Of a DNA stretch of 64,000 bases, positions 1 through 8,405 are shown piece by piece. Numbering within the stretch: position 1 is the first letter of the stretch; each line of letters begins with the position of its first letter. The stretch is from Caballeronia humi (GTDB lineage: Bacteria > Pseudomonadota > Gammaproteobacteria > Burkholderiales > Burkholderiaceae). Position numbers and translations under genes: made by a program. The notes below the pieces were generated by a model that did not search any database, had not been told where the DNA came from, and was given only the letters and a program-made list of their open reading frames with translations. The stretch covers positions 1 to 64,000 of the forward strand of contig NZ_FCNW02000004.1 of assembly GCF_001544475.1 (NCBI RefSeq), read 5' to 3'.

Positions 1-212
1 AGGACGTCGTCCATCGTGCTGATGCCGAGGTCGGGCACGCCGAGCGAGTTCGCCGCGACGCCGCCGCCTGACAGATAGAGCGCCTTGAAACCGACCGCTT
101 CGGCCATCTTCGCGGCATAAGCCGTAATCGCGCCGACGACCTGCAACGGCGCTTCGTTGGCGACGGCCGCGCGGAACCGGGCGCCGGCGCTTGAGGGTTG
201 TTCTGATTTCAT
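1..212 (-). CDS. prpB: 2-methylisocitrate lyase PrpB, N-terminal part (cut by window edge)
   Basis: PrpB cleaves 2-methylisocitrate to pyruvate and succinate, the last step of the methylcitrate cycle for propionate. Only about 70 N-terminal residues are in the window. They read [14 protein letters not shown] and then contain the family stretches [20 protein letters not shown] and [11 protein letters not shown], which match PrpB closely (isocitrate lyase/PEP mutase superfamily). The ATG at 212 is preceded by a GGAG ribosome-binding site. The gene is transcribed away from prpR, the usual prp arrangement, and has a sigma-54-type promoter upstream. The rest of the gene and probably prpC lie outside the window. 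Confidence 0.92.
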   Translation of the reverse strand, partial: MKSEQPSSAGARFRAAVANEAPLQVVGAITAYAAKMAEAVGFKALYLSGGGVAANSLGVPDLGISTMDDV

Positions 213-241
213 CGGGTATCTCCAGGGAACGGTGCTTATCA

Positions 242-257
242 GGCAAGTTACAGGCCA
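242..257 (-). promoter_or_regulatory. sigma-54 (-24/-12) promoter of prpB
   Basis: On the minus strand the sequence reads TGGCCTGTAACTTGCC. It matches the sigma-54 consensus TGGCAC-N5-TTGC with exactly ten bases between the GG and GC doublets. Transcription would start near 230, about 20 bases before the prpB ATG. PrpR encoded next door is a sigma-54 activator, so the pairing is expected. Confidence 0.75.
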
Positions 258-311
258 CTTCGCTATGGCATTGATTGCAAAGGAATTCTTGTCCGAGCGC
301 CTCGCCGTTTT

Positions 312-327
312 ATTTCAAAAATGAAAT
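312..327. promoter_or_regulatory. inverted repeat, candidate PrpR upstream activator site
   Basis: ATTTCA-AAAA-TGAAAT is a perfect 6-bp inverted repeat. It lies about 60 bases upstream of the -24/-12 element of prpB, in the prpB-prpR gap. The position fits an enhancer-type site for the sigma-54 activator. The assignment to PrpR is inference from position. Confidence 0.45.
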
Positions 328-387
328 CGCTGCTTTCACATCGGGAAAACGGAGCTACCATTCAGCTATCCGCGTCGACCTGAAAAC

Positions 388-2277
388 ATGACTCCGCTAG
401 AAAACGCCCGCCCGCGCATCTGGGCAATCGGCATCAGCAAGCTGCGCGATCTCTACCGCGATATCTCCGCCGACTACGATCCACTCGCCGACCTGCGCAT
501 CGTCGCGCGCGGTTTCGAGGACGCGTTGCAGGAAATCGAGAGCGCGGGCGTCGATCGGCCGGACGTGATCGTCGCGGCCGGATCGAACGGCAGCTATCTG
601 AAGGCGCGCACCGGCTTGCCGGTCGTACTCGTCACGCCGACCGGTTTCGACGTGATGCACGCGCTCGCGCGTGCCCGCCGCGAGGCACAGGCGGTCGCGC
701 TCGTCACGCACGGCGAGACGCCGTCCGAGCTCAAACGCTTTTTCGCGGCGTTCGGCGTGAGCGTCGAGACGTCGTCGTATCTGGCGGCGCAGGACGCCGA
801 GGCGTGCGTGCTCGATTTGCGCGATAGAGGCGTCGAGGCGATCGTCGGGCCGGGGCTCGTGACGGAGCTGGCGGAGAAGGCAGGGTTGAAGTCGGTGTTC
901 CTGTATTCGCGCGCTTCGGTGCAGGCCGCGTTCGATACCGCGCTCGAAGTCGCCCGCGCGACGCTCGCCGCCACGATGCGCCGCCGCCGGCTCGATCAGG
1001 TGTTGCAAAACCTGCGCGACGGCGTGCTCGCGCTCAACGCCGACGGCCGCATCGAGGCGCTCTCGGGGAAGATGGCCGAAATGCTGAGGGCGGCGCCATC
1101 GGAAGTGGTGGGGCGGAGCCTCGCCGAGCTCGCGCCGGAAGTGGCGGCGGCGGTGCCGCAGGAGGCGGGCGAAACGCTGGAAACCGTGCGCGGCACGAGC
1201 TACGTGATCCACCGCAGCGCGTTGGGCGAGGGCCGCGCGGCGGGCGCGATCGTCACGTTTCAGGAATCGGTCGCGTTGCAGCGCATGGACCGCTCGGTAC
1301 GCTCGCGGCAGCGCGCGCCGCAACTGGTGGCGCGCTACGTCGTTGGCGACATGCTCGGGGAATGCGACACGATCGATCAGGTCCGCCGGCGCATGCTGCG
1401 CTACGCGCGTTCGGACGCGACCGTGCTGATCCGCGGCGAGAGCGGCACGGGCAAGGAACTGGCGGCGCAGGGCATCCACAACGCGAGCGCGCGGCGCGAG
1501 TTCGCGTTCGTCGCGCTCAACTGCGGCGCGTTTCCGGACACGTTGCTGGAAAGCGAACTCTTCGGCTACGAGGAAGGCGCGTTCACCGGTGCGCGGCGCG
1601 GCGGCAAGGCGGGGCTGATCGAGACCGCGCATCGCGGCACGCTCTTTCTCGATGAAATCGGCGAGATGCCGCTGTCGCTGCAAAGCCGCCTCCTGCGCGT
1701 GCTTCAGGAGCGCGAAGTGGTGCGGCTCGGATCGACGGAGCCGATGCAGGTCGACGTGCGCGTCATCGCGGCGACACATCGTGCGCTGACGGAGCGCGTC
1801 GAGTCGGGCGAATTCCGCGCCGATCTCTACTACCGTCTCAATATTCTCAATCTCGCGTTGCCGCCGTTGCGCGAACGCGCGTCCGACATTCCCATGCTCG
1901 CCGCGCATTTGCTGAAGCTGGCGCGGCGCATGAGCAATGCAAGCGCGGCGCACACGCTGCTGGAACCCGTGCTGCCGATGCTCGCTGCGTATTCCTGGCC
2001 GGGCAACGTGCGCGAATTGCAGAATGTGATCGAGCGGATCGCGGTGGAACTGGAAGACGCATCGAACGCGGCGGTCACGCCATCGCTCCTGCGCGCCATC
2101 GCGCCCGAACTGACCACGAACGCCGCCGATCTCACGCTGAAACAGCGCGCACAGAAATCCCAGGCCGACGAAATCCGCGCGGCGCTCGAAGCCTTCGACG
2201 GCGACCGCGACAAAACCTGCACTGCGCTCGGCATCAGCAAGACAACGCTCTGGCGCAAGTTGAACGCAGTGCGCTAG
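388..2277 (+). CDS. prpR: propionate catabolism regulator PrpR (sigma-54 activator)
   Basis: A 629-residue sigma-54-dependent activator. Residues about 10-190 form the PrpR_N sensor domain, known in the family to sense 2-methylcitrate, and 200-300 look like a PAS-type linker. The AAA+ domain follows, with Walker A GESGTGKE near 350, the sigma-54 contact loop GAFTGA near 398 and Walker [10 protein letters not shown] near 419. A Fis-type helix-turn-helix ends the protein ([20 protein letters not shown]). Divergent from prpB, whose -24/-12 promoter it should activate. The start is the first ATG of the frame; its ribosome-binding site is weak. Confidence 0.95.
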   Translation: MTPLENARPRIWAIGISKLRDLYRDISADYDPLADLRIVARGFEDALQEIESAGVDRPDVIVAAGSNGSYLKARTGLPVVLVTPTGFDVMHALARARREAQAVALVTHGETPSELKRFFAAFGVSVETSSYLAAQDAEACVLDLRDRGVEAIVGPGLVTELAEKAGLKSVFLYSRASVQAAFDTALEVARATLAATMRRRRLDQVLQNLRDGVLALNADGRIEALSGKMAEMLRAAPSEVVGRSLAELAPEVAAAVPQEAGETLETVRGTSYVIHRSALGEGRAAGAIVTFQESVALQRMDRSVRSRQRAPQLVARYVVGDMLGECDTIDQVRRRMLRYARSDATVLIRGESGTGKELAAQGIHNASARREFAFVALNCGAFPDTLLESELFGYEEGAFTGARRGGKAGLIETAHRGTLFLDEIGEMPLSLQSRLLRVLQEREVVRLGSTEPMQVDVRVIAATHRALTERVESGEFRADLYYRLNILNLALPPLRERASDIPMLAAHLLKLARRMSNASAAHTLLEPVLPMLAAYSWPGNVRELQNVIERIAVELEDASNAAVTPSLLRAIAPELTTNAADLTLKQRAQKSQADEIRAALEAFDGDRDKTCTALGISKTTLWRKLNAVR

Positions 2278-2323
2278 GCACCCGGTAGAATCACCCGATT
2301 CCGAACTCTTCGAGATACTGAAT

Positions 2324-3421
2324 TTGTCCTCACCGCGCCCATCGACGAAACCGCGCATGCGCGTCCCGCGCGACGCCCGCATGCCGTGGCAGCGGGTGCG
2401 CGCGCGTACGCTCTTCAGCCGCCCGGCGATTTCGCCGCAGCGCCTTTTGTTACGCCGCGTGTACCTCGTGCTCGCATTGTGCCTGCTCGCGTTCACAATC
2501 CTTTACATCGATCGCGACGGGCTGCGCGATGCATCGAAGGCGCCGAACGAATCGATGTCGCTCATCGACGTCGTCTATTTCACGATGGTGACGGTCGCGA
2601 CCGTCGGCTACGGCGACATCGTGCCGGTGACGCCGCGCGCGCGTCTCATGGACGCACTTCTGATCATGCCGATCCGCGTCATCATCTGGTTCATCTTTCT
2701 GGGCACCGCGTATCAACTGGTGATCCACCGTATCGTCGAGGAATATCGCATGAAGCGCCTGCAACGAAACCTGCGTCAGCACATTCTGGTGTGCGGTTAC
2801 GGATTGAGCGGATCGATCGCCGTGCGCGAGTTGCTCGAAAGCGGCACGGACGCGCACCGCATCGTCGTGATCGATACGAATCCGGATGCGCTCGAAGCGG
2901 CAACCTCCGCTGGCGTGACGGGGTTACTCGGCGATCCGTCGCGCGAAGATATCTTGCGCGAGGCGCAGGTGAGCGAGGCGCACGCGGTGATCGTCGCCGT
3001 CTCTGACGATCCGACCGCGATCCTCGTCACGCTTTCAGTGCGCAGTTTCGCGCCGAACGTGAAGCTCGTCGTGCGGATTCAGGAGCACGTGTTTCAGCGG
3101 CAGTTGCGTCAGGCGGGCGCGGACGTGATCGTATCGTCGACGAAAATCGGCGGGTTGCTGCTTGCGGACGCGGTCGAGAGCGAATACGTCGTGCCGTTCG
3201 TCTCCGACATGCTCTCCGCGCGCGGGCGCGTGACGCTGCTGGAGCGCGCGGCGCTGCCCGAGGAAGTCGGGCGCATGACGAACGAGGTGAAGGGCGCGAT
3301 CATCGTCGGACTCGCGCGGGCGGGGAAGGTGATGGAATTTTACGAAGACCCGCACGTCGCGATCGAAGCGGGCGATACGCTCGTGATGATCCAGTCATCG
3401 CGGCGGGACAGCGCTATTTAA
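2324..3421 (+). CDS. potassium channel with RCK (TrkA-N/TrkA-C) domain
   Basis: A two-helix K+ channel subunit fused to a cytosolic regulatory domain. The first membrane helix spans about residues 45-62. The pore carries the selectivity filter TVGYGD near 93, and a second helix follows at about 110-130. From about 150 a TrkA-N/RCK nucleotide-binding fold starts with VCGYGLSGS, and residues 290-365 resemble TrkA-C. It resembles MthK-type and Kch-type channels. The start is uncertain: the frame opens at TTG 2324, with in-frame ATGs at 2357 and 2381, all before the first membrane helix. It converges on the DUF2288 gene. Confidence 0.88.
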   Translation: MSSPRPSTKPRMRVPRDARMPWQRVRARTLFSRPAISPQRLLLRRVYLVLALCLLAFTILYIDRDGLRDASKAPNESMSLIDVVYFTMVTVATVGYGDIVPVTPRARLMDALLIMPIRVIIWFIFLGTAYQLVIHRIVEEYRMKRLQRNLRQHILVCGYGLSGSIAVRELLESGTDAHRIVVIDTNPDALEAATSAGVTGLLGDPSREDILREAQVSEAHAVIVAVSDDPTAILVTLSVRSFAPNVKLVVRIQEHVFQRQLRQAGADVIVSSTKIGGLLLADAVESEYVVPFVSDMLSARGRVTLLERAALPEEVGRMTNEVKGAIIVGLARAGKVMEFYEDPHVAIEAGDTLVMIQSSRRDSAI

Positions 3422-3430
3422 CGCTTTGAA

Positions 3431-3450
3431 CGCGCCGTCAGTTCGGCGCG
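3431..3450. terminator. hairpin at the convergent kch-like/DUF2288 junction
   Basis: CGCGCCG-TCAGTT-CGGCGCG forms a 7-bp perfect stem that overlaps the stop of the DUF2288 gene, just after the channel stop. There is no clear T run, so it may be a weak bidirectional terminator or simply an mRNA 3' end structure. Confidence 0.4.
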
Positions 3451-3755
3451 CCCGAGCGCTCCTGCACACAAACCCACGGCGACACCACCACGGCCCACAG
3501 TTCGGGATCGCGCGCGGCGAAATCGGCGGCGGTCCCGGCCTGAACGCGCTCGATCAGGCCCGACGACAGCCATTCGGCGACTCGCTTCGTATCGTCGCTG
3601 GCCACGGCTTCGGCGACGCTCACGAGATCGAGATCGCGCGCCACTTTGAGCAGGACGCCGCGCGCGAAGAAACGCTCCAGTTCGGACCAGCCGATCTGCG
3701 CGGTTTCACCGATGAGTTTGAGATAAAGCGGGGAAGGGGATGGGGCGTCGGACAT
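3438..3755 (-). CDS. DUF2288 family protein
   Basis: About 105 residues. Family stretches are LYLKLIGETAQIGWSELERF, ARGVLLKV, RVAEWLSSGLIERV and WAVVVSPWVCVQER, typical of the small cytosolic DUF2288 family common in proteobacteria. The function is unknown. The frame extends upstream to 3788, but the ATG at 3755 (MSDAPSPSP) fits family length better. It lies tail to tail with the K+ channel gene. Confidence 0.8.
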   Translation of the reverse strand: MSDAPSPSPLYLKLIGETAQIGWSELERFFARGVLLKVARDLDLVSVAEAVASDDTKRVAEWLSSGLIERVQAGTAADFAARDPELWAVVVSPWVCVQERSGAPN

Positions 3756-3816
3756 GGTTGAAACCGTTGATATTTGTGCGGCTGACACTATAGACCATGA
3801 TGGTCGAAGTTAATGC

Positions 3817-4005
3817 TCAAAAGGCAAAGTCTGAGCGGGACGTATCGGATACTCGGTCCGATTCGTCGTTGTTAGTCTCTGACGCTTTAGAAGCGTTTTG
3901 CGCGGGTTTCCGGGAATTGTTGCTCCAGCGTTTCCAGCATCGTGAGATCAAGGGTGATTGCAGGACAAACATTCCAAGTAATATGGCAAAAAGAGCTAAA
4001 ATCAT
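3817..4005 (-). CDS. possible small single-pass membrane protein, unknown function
   Basis: A 62-residue reading frame begins MILALFAILLGMFVLQ, a good membrane segment, followed by a basic patch (RCWKRW) and a polar, Asn/Ser-rich tail. An AAAGGGG ribosome-binding site sits about nine bases before the ATG at 4005. It is divergent from the membrane protein gene at 4035 and shares its low-GC composition. I do not recognise the family, and a chance frame is possible. Confidence 0.3.
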   Translation of the reverse strand: MILALFAILLGMFVLQSPLISRCWKRWSNNSRKPAQNASKASETNNDESDRVSDTSRSDFAF

Positions 4006-4034
4006 TCGTTGCGGCCCCTTTACGAGAGGCAACC

Positions 4035-4733
4035 ATGACGCTTGTCGACTGGATTTTCCTGGCAGTCGCAGTAGCTCTGATCCTTTTTATCTCTGTCGGC
4101 TTTACCGCGCATTTCAGGTTGCGCAAAGCCGAGCCATCGGCGTCGTCACCGCCACTGACAGCACCGCCTCCTGCCCGTCGATCAACAATCGCAGGCGCTG
4201 AAGCATCCATTTTTTCAGCTGTCGATGAGACGCTCCAGAAGATGCGCAGCGCCAACATCGCTTTCAACTCGCCCAGCCCATTGAATGTAGACGATCGTGG
4301 CAAAGTCGAATTGCGCCTCGATCTTCATTTACCTCCTGCTACGCTCGTCAAAATGATCAGTGCCCGTGGCGTCGTCGAGTACGCCACGGTCAGGGTTTCG
4401 AATCGAATGACTGCGCACCTTTCCGGCTTCCAGTTCGACATTACGGCGACCACACCCGAAACTCAGGCGCTAAGTGAGCAGGAACCTACGATCTGGATTT
4501 GGGTCGTCAGGCCAACGACCGTGGGCGAGTGTGATCTCGATTTGGACCTTCGAGCGACTATCGACGTAGACGGCACAAAGGAAGAACGAACCATCGAGAC
4601 ATTCAGCCGGACCATTCAAGTAACCGTGACGCATCGGCAGCGAGTTTCGAAGTTTGCGAAGGAACACTGGAAATGGCTGTTCGGCACCCTTTTGATACCG
4701 TTCGCGGGATGGTTGTGGAAGCTGTATCACTGA
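4035..4733 (+). CDS. hypothetical membrane-anchored protein
   Basis: A 232-residue protein of no family I recognise. It has an N-terminal membrane helix (about residues 4-24), a short basic stretch (FRLRKAE), a Pro/Ser/Ala-rich linker, a central domain of about 130 residues rich in beta-type sequence, and a C-terminal hydrophobic segment (WLFGTLLIPFAGWLWKLYH). The start at 4035 is chosen for its GAGAGGC ribosome-binding site and the helix beginning at once; the open frame extends to 3942. GC content is visibly lower than in the pca genes beside it, which suggests acquired DNA. No partner in the window explains it. Confidence 0.55.
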   Translation: MTLVDWIFLAVAVALILFISVGFTAHFRLRKAEPSASSPPLTAPPPARRSTIAGAEASIFSAVDETLQKMRSANIAFNSPSPLNVDDRGKVELRLDLHLPPATLVKMISARGVVEYATVRVSNRMTAHLSGFQFDITATTPETQALSEQEPTIWIWVVRPTTVGECDLDLDLRATIDVDGTKEERTIETFSRTIQVTVTHRQRVSKFAKEHWKWLFGTLLIPFAGWLWKLYH

Positions 4734-4753
4734 TCTTCGCCTCAAAAGCGTCG

Positions 4754-4783
4754 CCGGCACGACGCGTCAATCCATCGTGCCGG
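4754..4783. terminator. hairpin between the unknown membrane gene and pcaG
   Basis: CCGGCACGA and TCGTGCCGG form a 9-bp perfect stem with a 12-base loop between two convergent genes. Read on the minus strand (the pcaHG direction), it is followed after six bases by TTTT, so it most likely ends the pcaHG transcript. Confidence 0.5.
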
Positions 4784-4813
4784 ACGCCTCTCCCCACTTC
4801 ACCACCGCCGGGC

Positions 4814-5404
4814 TCAGAGATCGAAGAAAACGGTCTCTTTCGGGCCTTGCAGATAAATATCGAAGCGATAGATCGTGCTCGAAGAATCCGGCTCGCGCTT
4901 CGCGATCAGCGTCGCGCGGCGGTCTTCGGGGACGCTCGCGAGCACCGCATCCTTCGCGTTCGCTTCGGCTTCGTCCTCGAAGTAGATTCGCGTGTACGTG
5001 TGCAGCAGCATGCCGCGCATCAGCAGGATCACGTCGATGTGCGGCGCCGCGTCGTCGCCGGTCTTGCCCGGCTTGACCGTATCCACGACAAAACGCAGTT
5101 TCGGGTCCGTGCCCGTTCCGACGCGCGCGAAGCCGCGAAAGCCCGACTTCTTCGCTTCAGCGACGCTCTCTACATAGTGCCCCGTCGAATCGGCCTGCGC
5201 CATTTCGAGCACGGCGTCGCCGATCACCTTGCCTTCGCCGTCGTGGACGTTGCCGACGATCGAAATATGCTCGCCCGCTGCTTCACGATCGGCTGCTGAC
5301 GGCGTGAAGAGGCTCTTCAGATCGAAGTTGTACTGCTCGGGACACAGCCCGTAGGCGAAGTACGGTCCGACCGTTTGCGACGGAGTTTGTTTTAGCGTGG
5401 TCAT
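4814..5404 (-). CDS. pcaG: protocatechuate 3,4-dioxygenase alpha subunit
   Basis: 196 residues. It opens with TLKQTPSQTVGPYFAYGL and has the intradiol dioxygenase core of the alpha chain (HISIVGNVHDGEGKVIGDAVLEM, split across lines here as HISIVGNV and DAVLEMAQAD; later PHIDVILLMRGML and TRIYFEDE). With PcaH it cleaves protocatechuate between the hydroxylated carbons to 3-carboxy-cis,cis-muconate, the entry to the beta-ketoadipate pathway. The alpha chain lacks the iron ligands. It starts three bases after the pcaH stop, with GAGG before the ATG, so the two are co-translated. Confidence 0.96.
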   Translation of the reverse strand: MTTLKQTPSQTVGPYFAYGLCPEQYNFDLKSLFTPSAADREAAGEHISIVGNVHDGEGKVIGDAVLEMAQADSTGHYVESVAEAKKSGFRGFARVGTGTDPKLRFVVDTVKPGKTGDDAAPHIDVILLMRGMLLHTYTRIYFEDEAEANAKDAVLASVPEDRRATLIAKREPDSSSTIYRFDIYLQGPKETVFFDL

Positions 5405-5407
5405 GGT

Positions 5408-6112
5408 TCAAGCCTCCGTCGGGGTTTGGTCGGGGCCGCGCAGCACGATGTCGAATTCGTAGCCGAGCGCGTAGTTTTCTTCCGTCGTATCGATCGAGAA
5501 ACGCGAGATCATGCGTTCGCGTGCGTGCTCGGGCGTGCCCTGGTAAATCGGGTCGAGCTGGAGCAGCGGGTCGCCGGGGAAATACATCTGCGTGACGAGA
5601 CGCGAACCGAAATAATCGCCGAAGAGCGAAAAGTGGATGTGGTTCGGACGCCATGCGTTCGGATGGTTGCCCCACGGATACGCGCCCGGCTTGATCGTCA
5701 GGAAGCGATAGCGGCCTTCGTTGTCGGTGAGGCAGCGGCCCGCGCCGAGAAAGTTCGGGTCGAGCGGCGCATCGTGCTGGTCGTTCTTGTGCACGTAGCG
5801 GCCGGCGGCGTTCGCCTGCCAGATTTCAACGAGCGTATTGCGCACGGGGCGCCCGCCTTCGTCGAGGACGCGGCCCGTCACGATGATGCGCTCGCCGAGC
5901 GGCGCGCCGTTCTTCGCGGCGTTCTTCGTGAGGTCGTGGTCGAGCTTGCCGAGATCGTCGGCGCCGTACACCGGCACGCGACGGTCGCGCAGGTTTTCCT
6001 TCAGCGGGATCAGCGGACGCGACGGACTGCGCAGCACGGACGAGCTGTAACCAGGGTAGCTGTAGGGCGGATGCGATTCCCAATCGCGCGGTGTGAGGAT
6101 GGGCGAAGTCAT
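5408..6112 (-). CDS. pcaH: protocatechuate 3,4-dioxygenase beta subunit
   Basis: 234 residues, the usual PcaH length. It carries the catalytic non-haem ferric site. The Tyr ligands are visible in AGRYVHKNDQ and PGAYPW, and the His pair in PNHIHFSLFG. An AGGAGAC ribosome-binding site precedes the ATG at 6112. First gene of the pcaHG pair, divergent from pcaQ, which the LysR rule suggests is its activator. No other pca genes are in the window, so the rest of the pathway must be elsewhere. Confidence 0.97.
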   Translation of the reverse strand: MTSPILTPRDWESHPPYSYPGYSSSVLRSPSRPLIPLKENLRDRRVPVYGADDLGKLDHDLTKNAAKNGAPLGERIIVTGRVLDEGGRPVRNTLVEIWQANAAGRYVHKNDQHDAPLDPNFLGAGRCLTDNEGRYRFLTIKPGAYPWGNHPNAWRPNHIHFSLFGDYFGSRLVTQMYFPGDPLLQLDPIYQGTPEHARERMISRFSIDTTEENYALGYEFDIVLRGPDQTPTEA

Positions 6113-6180
6113 TCGACTGTCTCCTGTTCTTTGAAGTTGAAATGGGATATTTCTGATGACTACTTTATCGAAGCATCGAA

Positions 6181-6217
6181 GTTATGGAAAATGATGTTTT
6201 ATGCGCTCAGCCATAAC
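6181..6217. promoter_or_regulatory. inverted repeat in the pcaH-pcaQ gap, candidate PcaQ site
   Basis: GTTATGG at 6181-6187 and CCATAAC at 6211-6217 form a 7-bp inverted repeat with arms about 30 bp apart, directly before the pcaQ start. ATAACC-type half sites are known for PcaQ in rhizobia. The placement between two divergent genes fits a LysR regulator. Inference, not proof. Confidence 0.4.
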
Positions 6218-6225
6218 CATTCGTC

Positions 6226-7164
6226 ATGGATAACGACTTCACAAATACGCGCGTCAAGTTCCGGCATCTGCAGTGCTTCCTGGCGGTCACGCAGCTCGGC
6301 AGCGTGCAGCGAGCCGCCGACAGCCTTTCGATCACCCAGCCCGCTGTTTCGAAGACGATCGGGGAACTCGAATCCATTCTAGGCGTCCGGCTGTTCGAGC
6401 GTGGGCGCCGTGGCGCGGTTCCGACCCGTGAGGGACGGCTTTTTGCGCCGCACGCAAGCTCGTGTGTGGCGGCGCTGCGCGAAGGCGTCGACGTGCTGCT
6501 GCGCGAGAGCGGCGACGTGCCGGGTTCGGTAGCAATCGGTGTGCTTCCGACGGTCGCGACCGCGCTCCTGCCGCCCGCGCTCGCGGATTTTCGGACGCAG
6601 TGGCCGGCGGTGTCGGTGAGCGTGTGGACGGATTCGAACGCGCAACTGCTCGCGCGGCTGAAAGCGGGCGAGGTCGATTTCGTGGTCGGGCGGGTGTCGG
6701 ACCCGGAGGGCATGCTCGGGCTCTCGTTCGAGCAGATTTATCGCGAGCCGCTGGCGGTAGTCGTACGGCGCGATCATCCGCTGTCGTTCGAGGCACCGCT
6801 GACGCCGTTGATGCTCGCGCGCTTCTCCGTAGTCGTGCCGCCGTTCGGGACGCTGATCCGGCAATCGGCGGAAAGCGTGCTGACGGCGTTCGGCGCGCAC
6901 GCGCTGAGCGCGTTCGTCGAGACGCTCTCGGTGTCGCTCGGGCGCGCGCTCGCGCTGCACAACGACGCCGTGTGGTTCGTGCCGGCGGGCGCGGTCCAGC
7001 ACGACATCGCGCTCGGCCTGCTCGCGCCGCTCGCGATGCCGTTCGCCGGCACCGACGAGCCGATCGGCCTGATCCGCCGCAACGACACCGCGCGCACGCC
7101 GGTCGAGGACAGCCTGATCGATGCGATCCGCGAGGCGGGGCGCGCGCGCATCAGCACGAAGTAA
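6226..7164 (+). CDS. pcaQ: LysR-type regulator PcaQ
   Basis: 312 residues with an N-terminal winged helix (FRHLQCFLAVTQLGSVQRAA and ITQPAVSKTIGELE) and a periplasmic-binding-protein-like effector domain from about residue 95. The sequence pattern of the first 70 residues and the position divergent from pcaHG identify it as PcaQ, which in the family activates protocatechuate genes in response to a beta-ketoadipate pathway intermediate. The ATG at 6226 lies inside the putative operator region, so self-regulation is likely. Confidence 0.9.
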   Translation: MDNDFTNTRVKFRHLQCFLAVTQLGSVQRAADSLSITQPAVSKTIGELESILGVRLFERGRRGAVPTREGRLFAPHASSCVAALREGVDVLLRESGDVPGSVAIGVLPTVATALLPPALADFRTQWPAVSVSVWTDSNAQLLARLKAGEVDFVVGRVSDPEGMLGLSFEQIYREPLAVVVRRDHPLSFEAPLTPLMLARFSVVVPPFGTLIRQSAESVLTAFGAHALSAFVETLSVSLGRALALHNDAVWFVPAGAVQHDIALGLLAPLAMPFAGTDEPIGLIRRNDTARTPVEDSLIDAIREAGRARISTK

Positions 7165-7315
7165 CCGCCGACGCTCATCGGGCCGGGCCCGTCCAATGCT
7201 ACGATGATTTCAGCAGACGTAACTTTTTCGCGCGATACTGGTGCAACCAAATCTCGTCGGGCGCGGTCACATCGAGAGCGCCTGCCGCACGGCTCCTGCT
7301 GTCACTGAAAGGAAA

Positions 7316-7684
7316 ATGAAGACCGTACTGCTCGTCGACGACGATCCCGCCACCATCGAAGCCTGGGCGATCTGCATGCAGGACGCGGATTGCACCGTGC
7401 TTTGCGCGTACGACGGCAACGCCGCGCTGGCATTACTGGCCGAGCATCGCGTGGATATCGTGGTGTCGGACTGGATGATGCCGGGGCTCGGCGGCGCGCT
7501 GCTTTGCCAGACGATGAAAAACGACACCGCGCTGGCAAGAATTCCCTTCCTGATGATTTCGGGCCACCCGAACCCGCCGGCCTTCGTCAACTACGACGGC
7601 TATTTGCAGAAACCCGTCGAGATGGAGACGCTGATCTCCGCCGTGAACCGCCTGTGCGCGGCCACGGTGCGCCCGCTCTACTGA
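7316..7684 (+). CDS. single-domain response regulator (CheY-like receiver)
   Basis: 122 residues, receiver domain only. It begins KTVLLVDDDP (acidic pocket), has the phospho-acceptor Asp52 in VVSDWMMPG, a Ser in LMISGHPNP at the Thr/Ser switch position, and the conserved Lys in YLQKPVE. GAAAGGA lies just before the ATG at 7316; the frame opens earlier at 7241 without support. No histidine kinase is adjacent, so its partner is elsewhere. The stop lies in a small hairpin shared with the convergent acyltransferase gene. Confidence 0.88.
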   Translation: MKTVLLVDDDPATIEAWAICMQDADCTVLCAYDGNAALALLAEHRVDIVVSDWMMPGLGGALLCQTMKNDTALARIPFLMISGHPNPPAFVNYDGYLQKPVEMETLISAVNRLCAATVRPLY

Positions 7685-7696
7685 AACGGCGTTTCA
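7682..7696. terminator. short palindrome holding both convergent stop codons
   Basis: TGAAAC-GGC-GTTTCA is a perfect 6-bp inverted repeat. Its first TGA ends the receiver gene and its last three bases (TCA, i.e. TGA on the minus strand) end the acyltransferase frame. The stem is weak, so termination by it is uncertain. Confidence 0.35.
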
Positions 7697-8405
7697 GCGC
7701 AATTCCGCCAGCGCGCGATCCATCTGCAGCTGCGCGAGCCTGTTCAACTCCTGCGGGATGGTGCAGTCGGGCGGCAGCGTCGGCGTGACGATCACGCGGA
7801 TGTGTCCCGGACGGTCCGGCCATTTCTTCGCCGGCCATACCTTGCCCGCATCGTGCACGACGGGCACCACCGGCACCTGCGTCGCGCACGCGAGCCGCAC
7901 GCCGCCGGAAGCCAGCTTGAGCGGCGCATCGTGCGACGCGCGTGCCTTCCGGAAAGATCACGACCGCATCGCCGAGCGCGAGCTTTTCCGCGCATTCCCG
8001 CGTCACGGCCTGATGCGCCTGACGCAGCGATCCCCGATCGAGACTGACCATATCGAGCCCGACCAGCACCCAACCGAAAAACGGAATTTTCTTGAGCTCG
8101 CGCTTGAACACGAAGCTGATGCGGCGTGGAAAGAGCGCCATGAACGTGAGCGTCTCCCACGTCGATTCATGGCGGCACAGCATGATGAACGGGCCGTCGG
8201 GCAGATGCTCCAGCCCCTCGACGGAACACGTCACGCCGACGATCACGCGCATCATCACGACCACCGCGCGGCACCATTGCCGCGCGAGCCAGTAGCGGCC
8301 GCGCCGGCCGACGAACGGAAACAGAGGCAGAATCAGGATCGACCAGACGATGCCGCTGCCGAGAAGATAGGTGGCGAACAGCCACTTGACGAGAGTTCGG
8401 GGCAT
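7694..8405 (-). pseudogene. plsC: 1-acylglycerol-3-phosphate acyltransferase-like gene, frameshifted
   Basis: The product should be a membrane-bound PlsC-family acyltransferase. From the ATG at 8405 there is a hydrophobic N terminus, then the acyltransferase motif CRHESTWE (HX4E form), KRELKKIPFFGW and VVIFPEGTR. Straight after FPEGTR, near 7937-7942, the frame is lost. The expected continuation (HDAPLKLASGG, VRLACATQVPVVPVVHDAG, ending LAQLQMDRALAELR) runs in another frame to the TGA at 7694. Two bases appear to be missing from a CGCG run. Both halves are otherwise intact and family-like. Either a recent inactivating mutation or a sequencing or assembly error. Confidence 0.8.

Noticed and set aside
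276..290. Second -24/-12-like sequence on the plus strand (TGGCATTGATTGCA) for prpR
   Set aside because: Only eight bases separate the GG and GC doublets; sigma-54 needs ten.
397..2496. 699-residue minus-strand open frame antisense to prpR
   Set aside because: Arg/His/Ala-rich composition typical of the shadow of a GC-rich gene; the plus strand encodes a complete PrpR with all motifs.
3797..4201. 134-residue plus-strand frame overlapping the start of the unknown membrane gene
   Set aside because: No ribosome-binding site, no domain-like pattern, and it conflicts with the better supported 4035 start.
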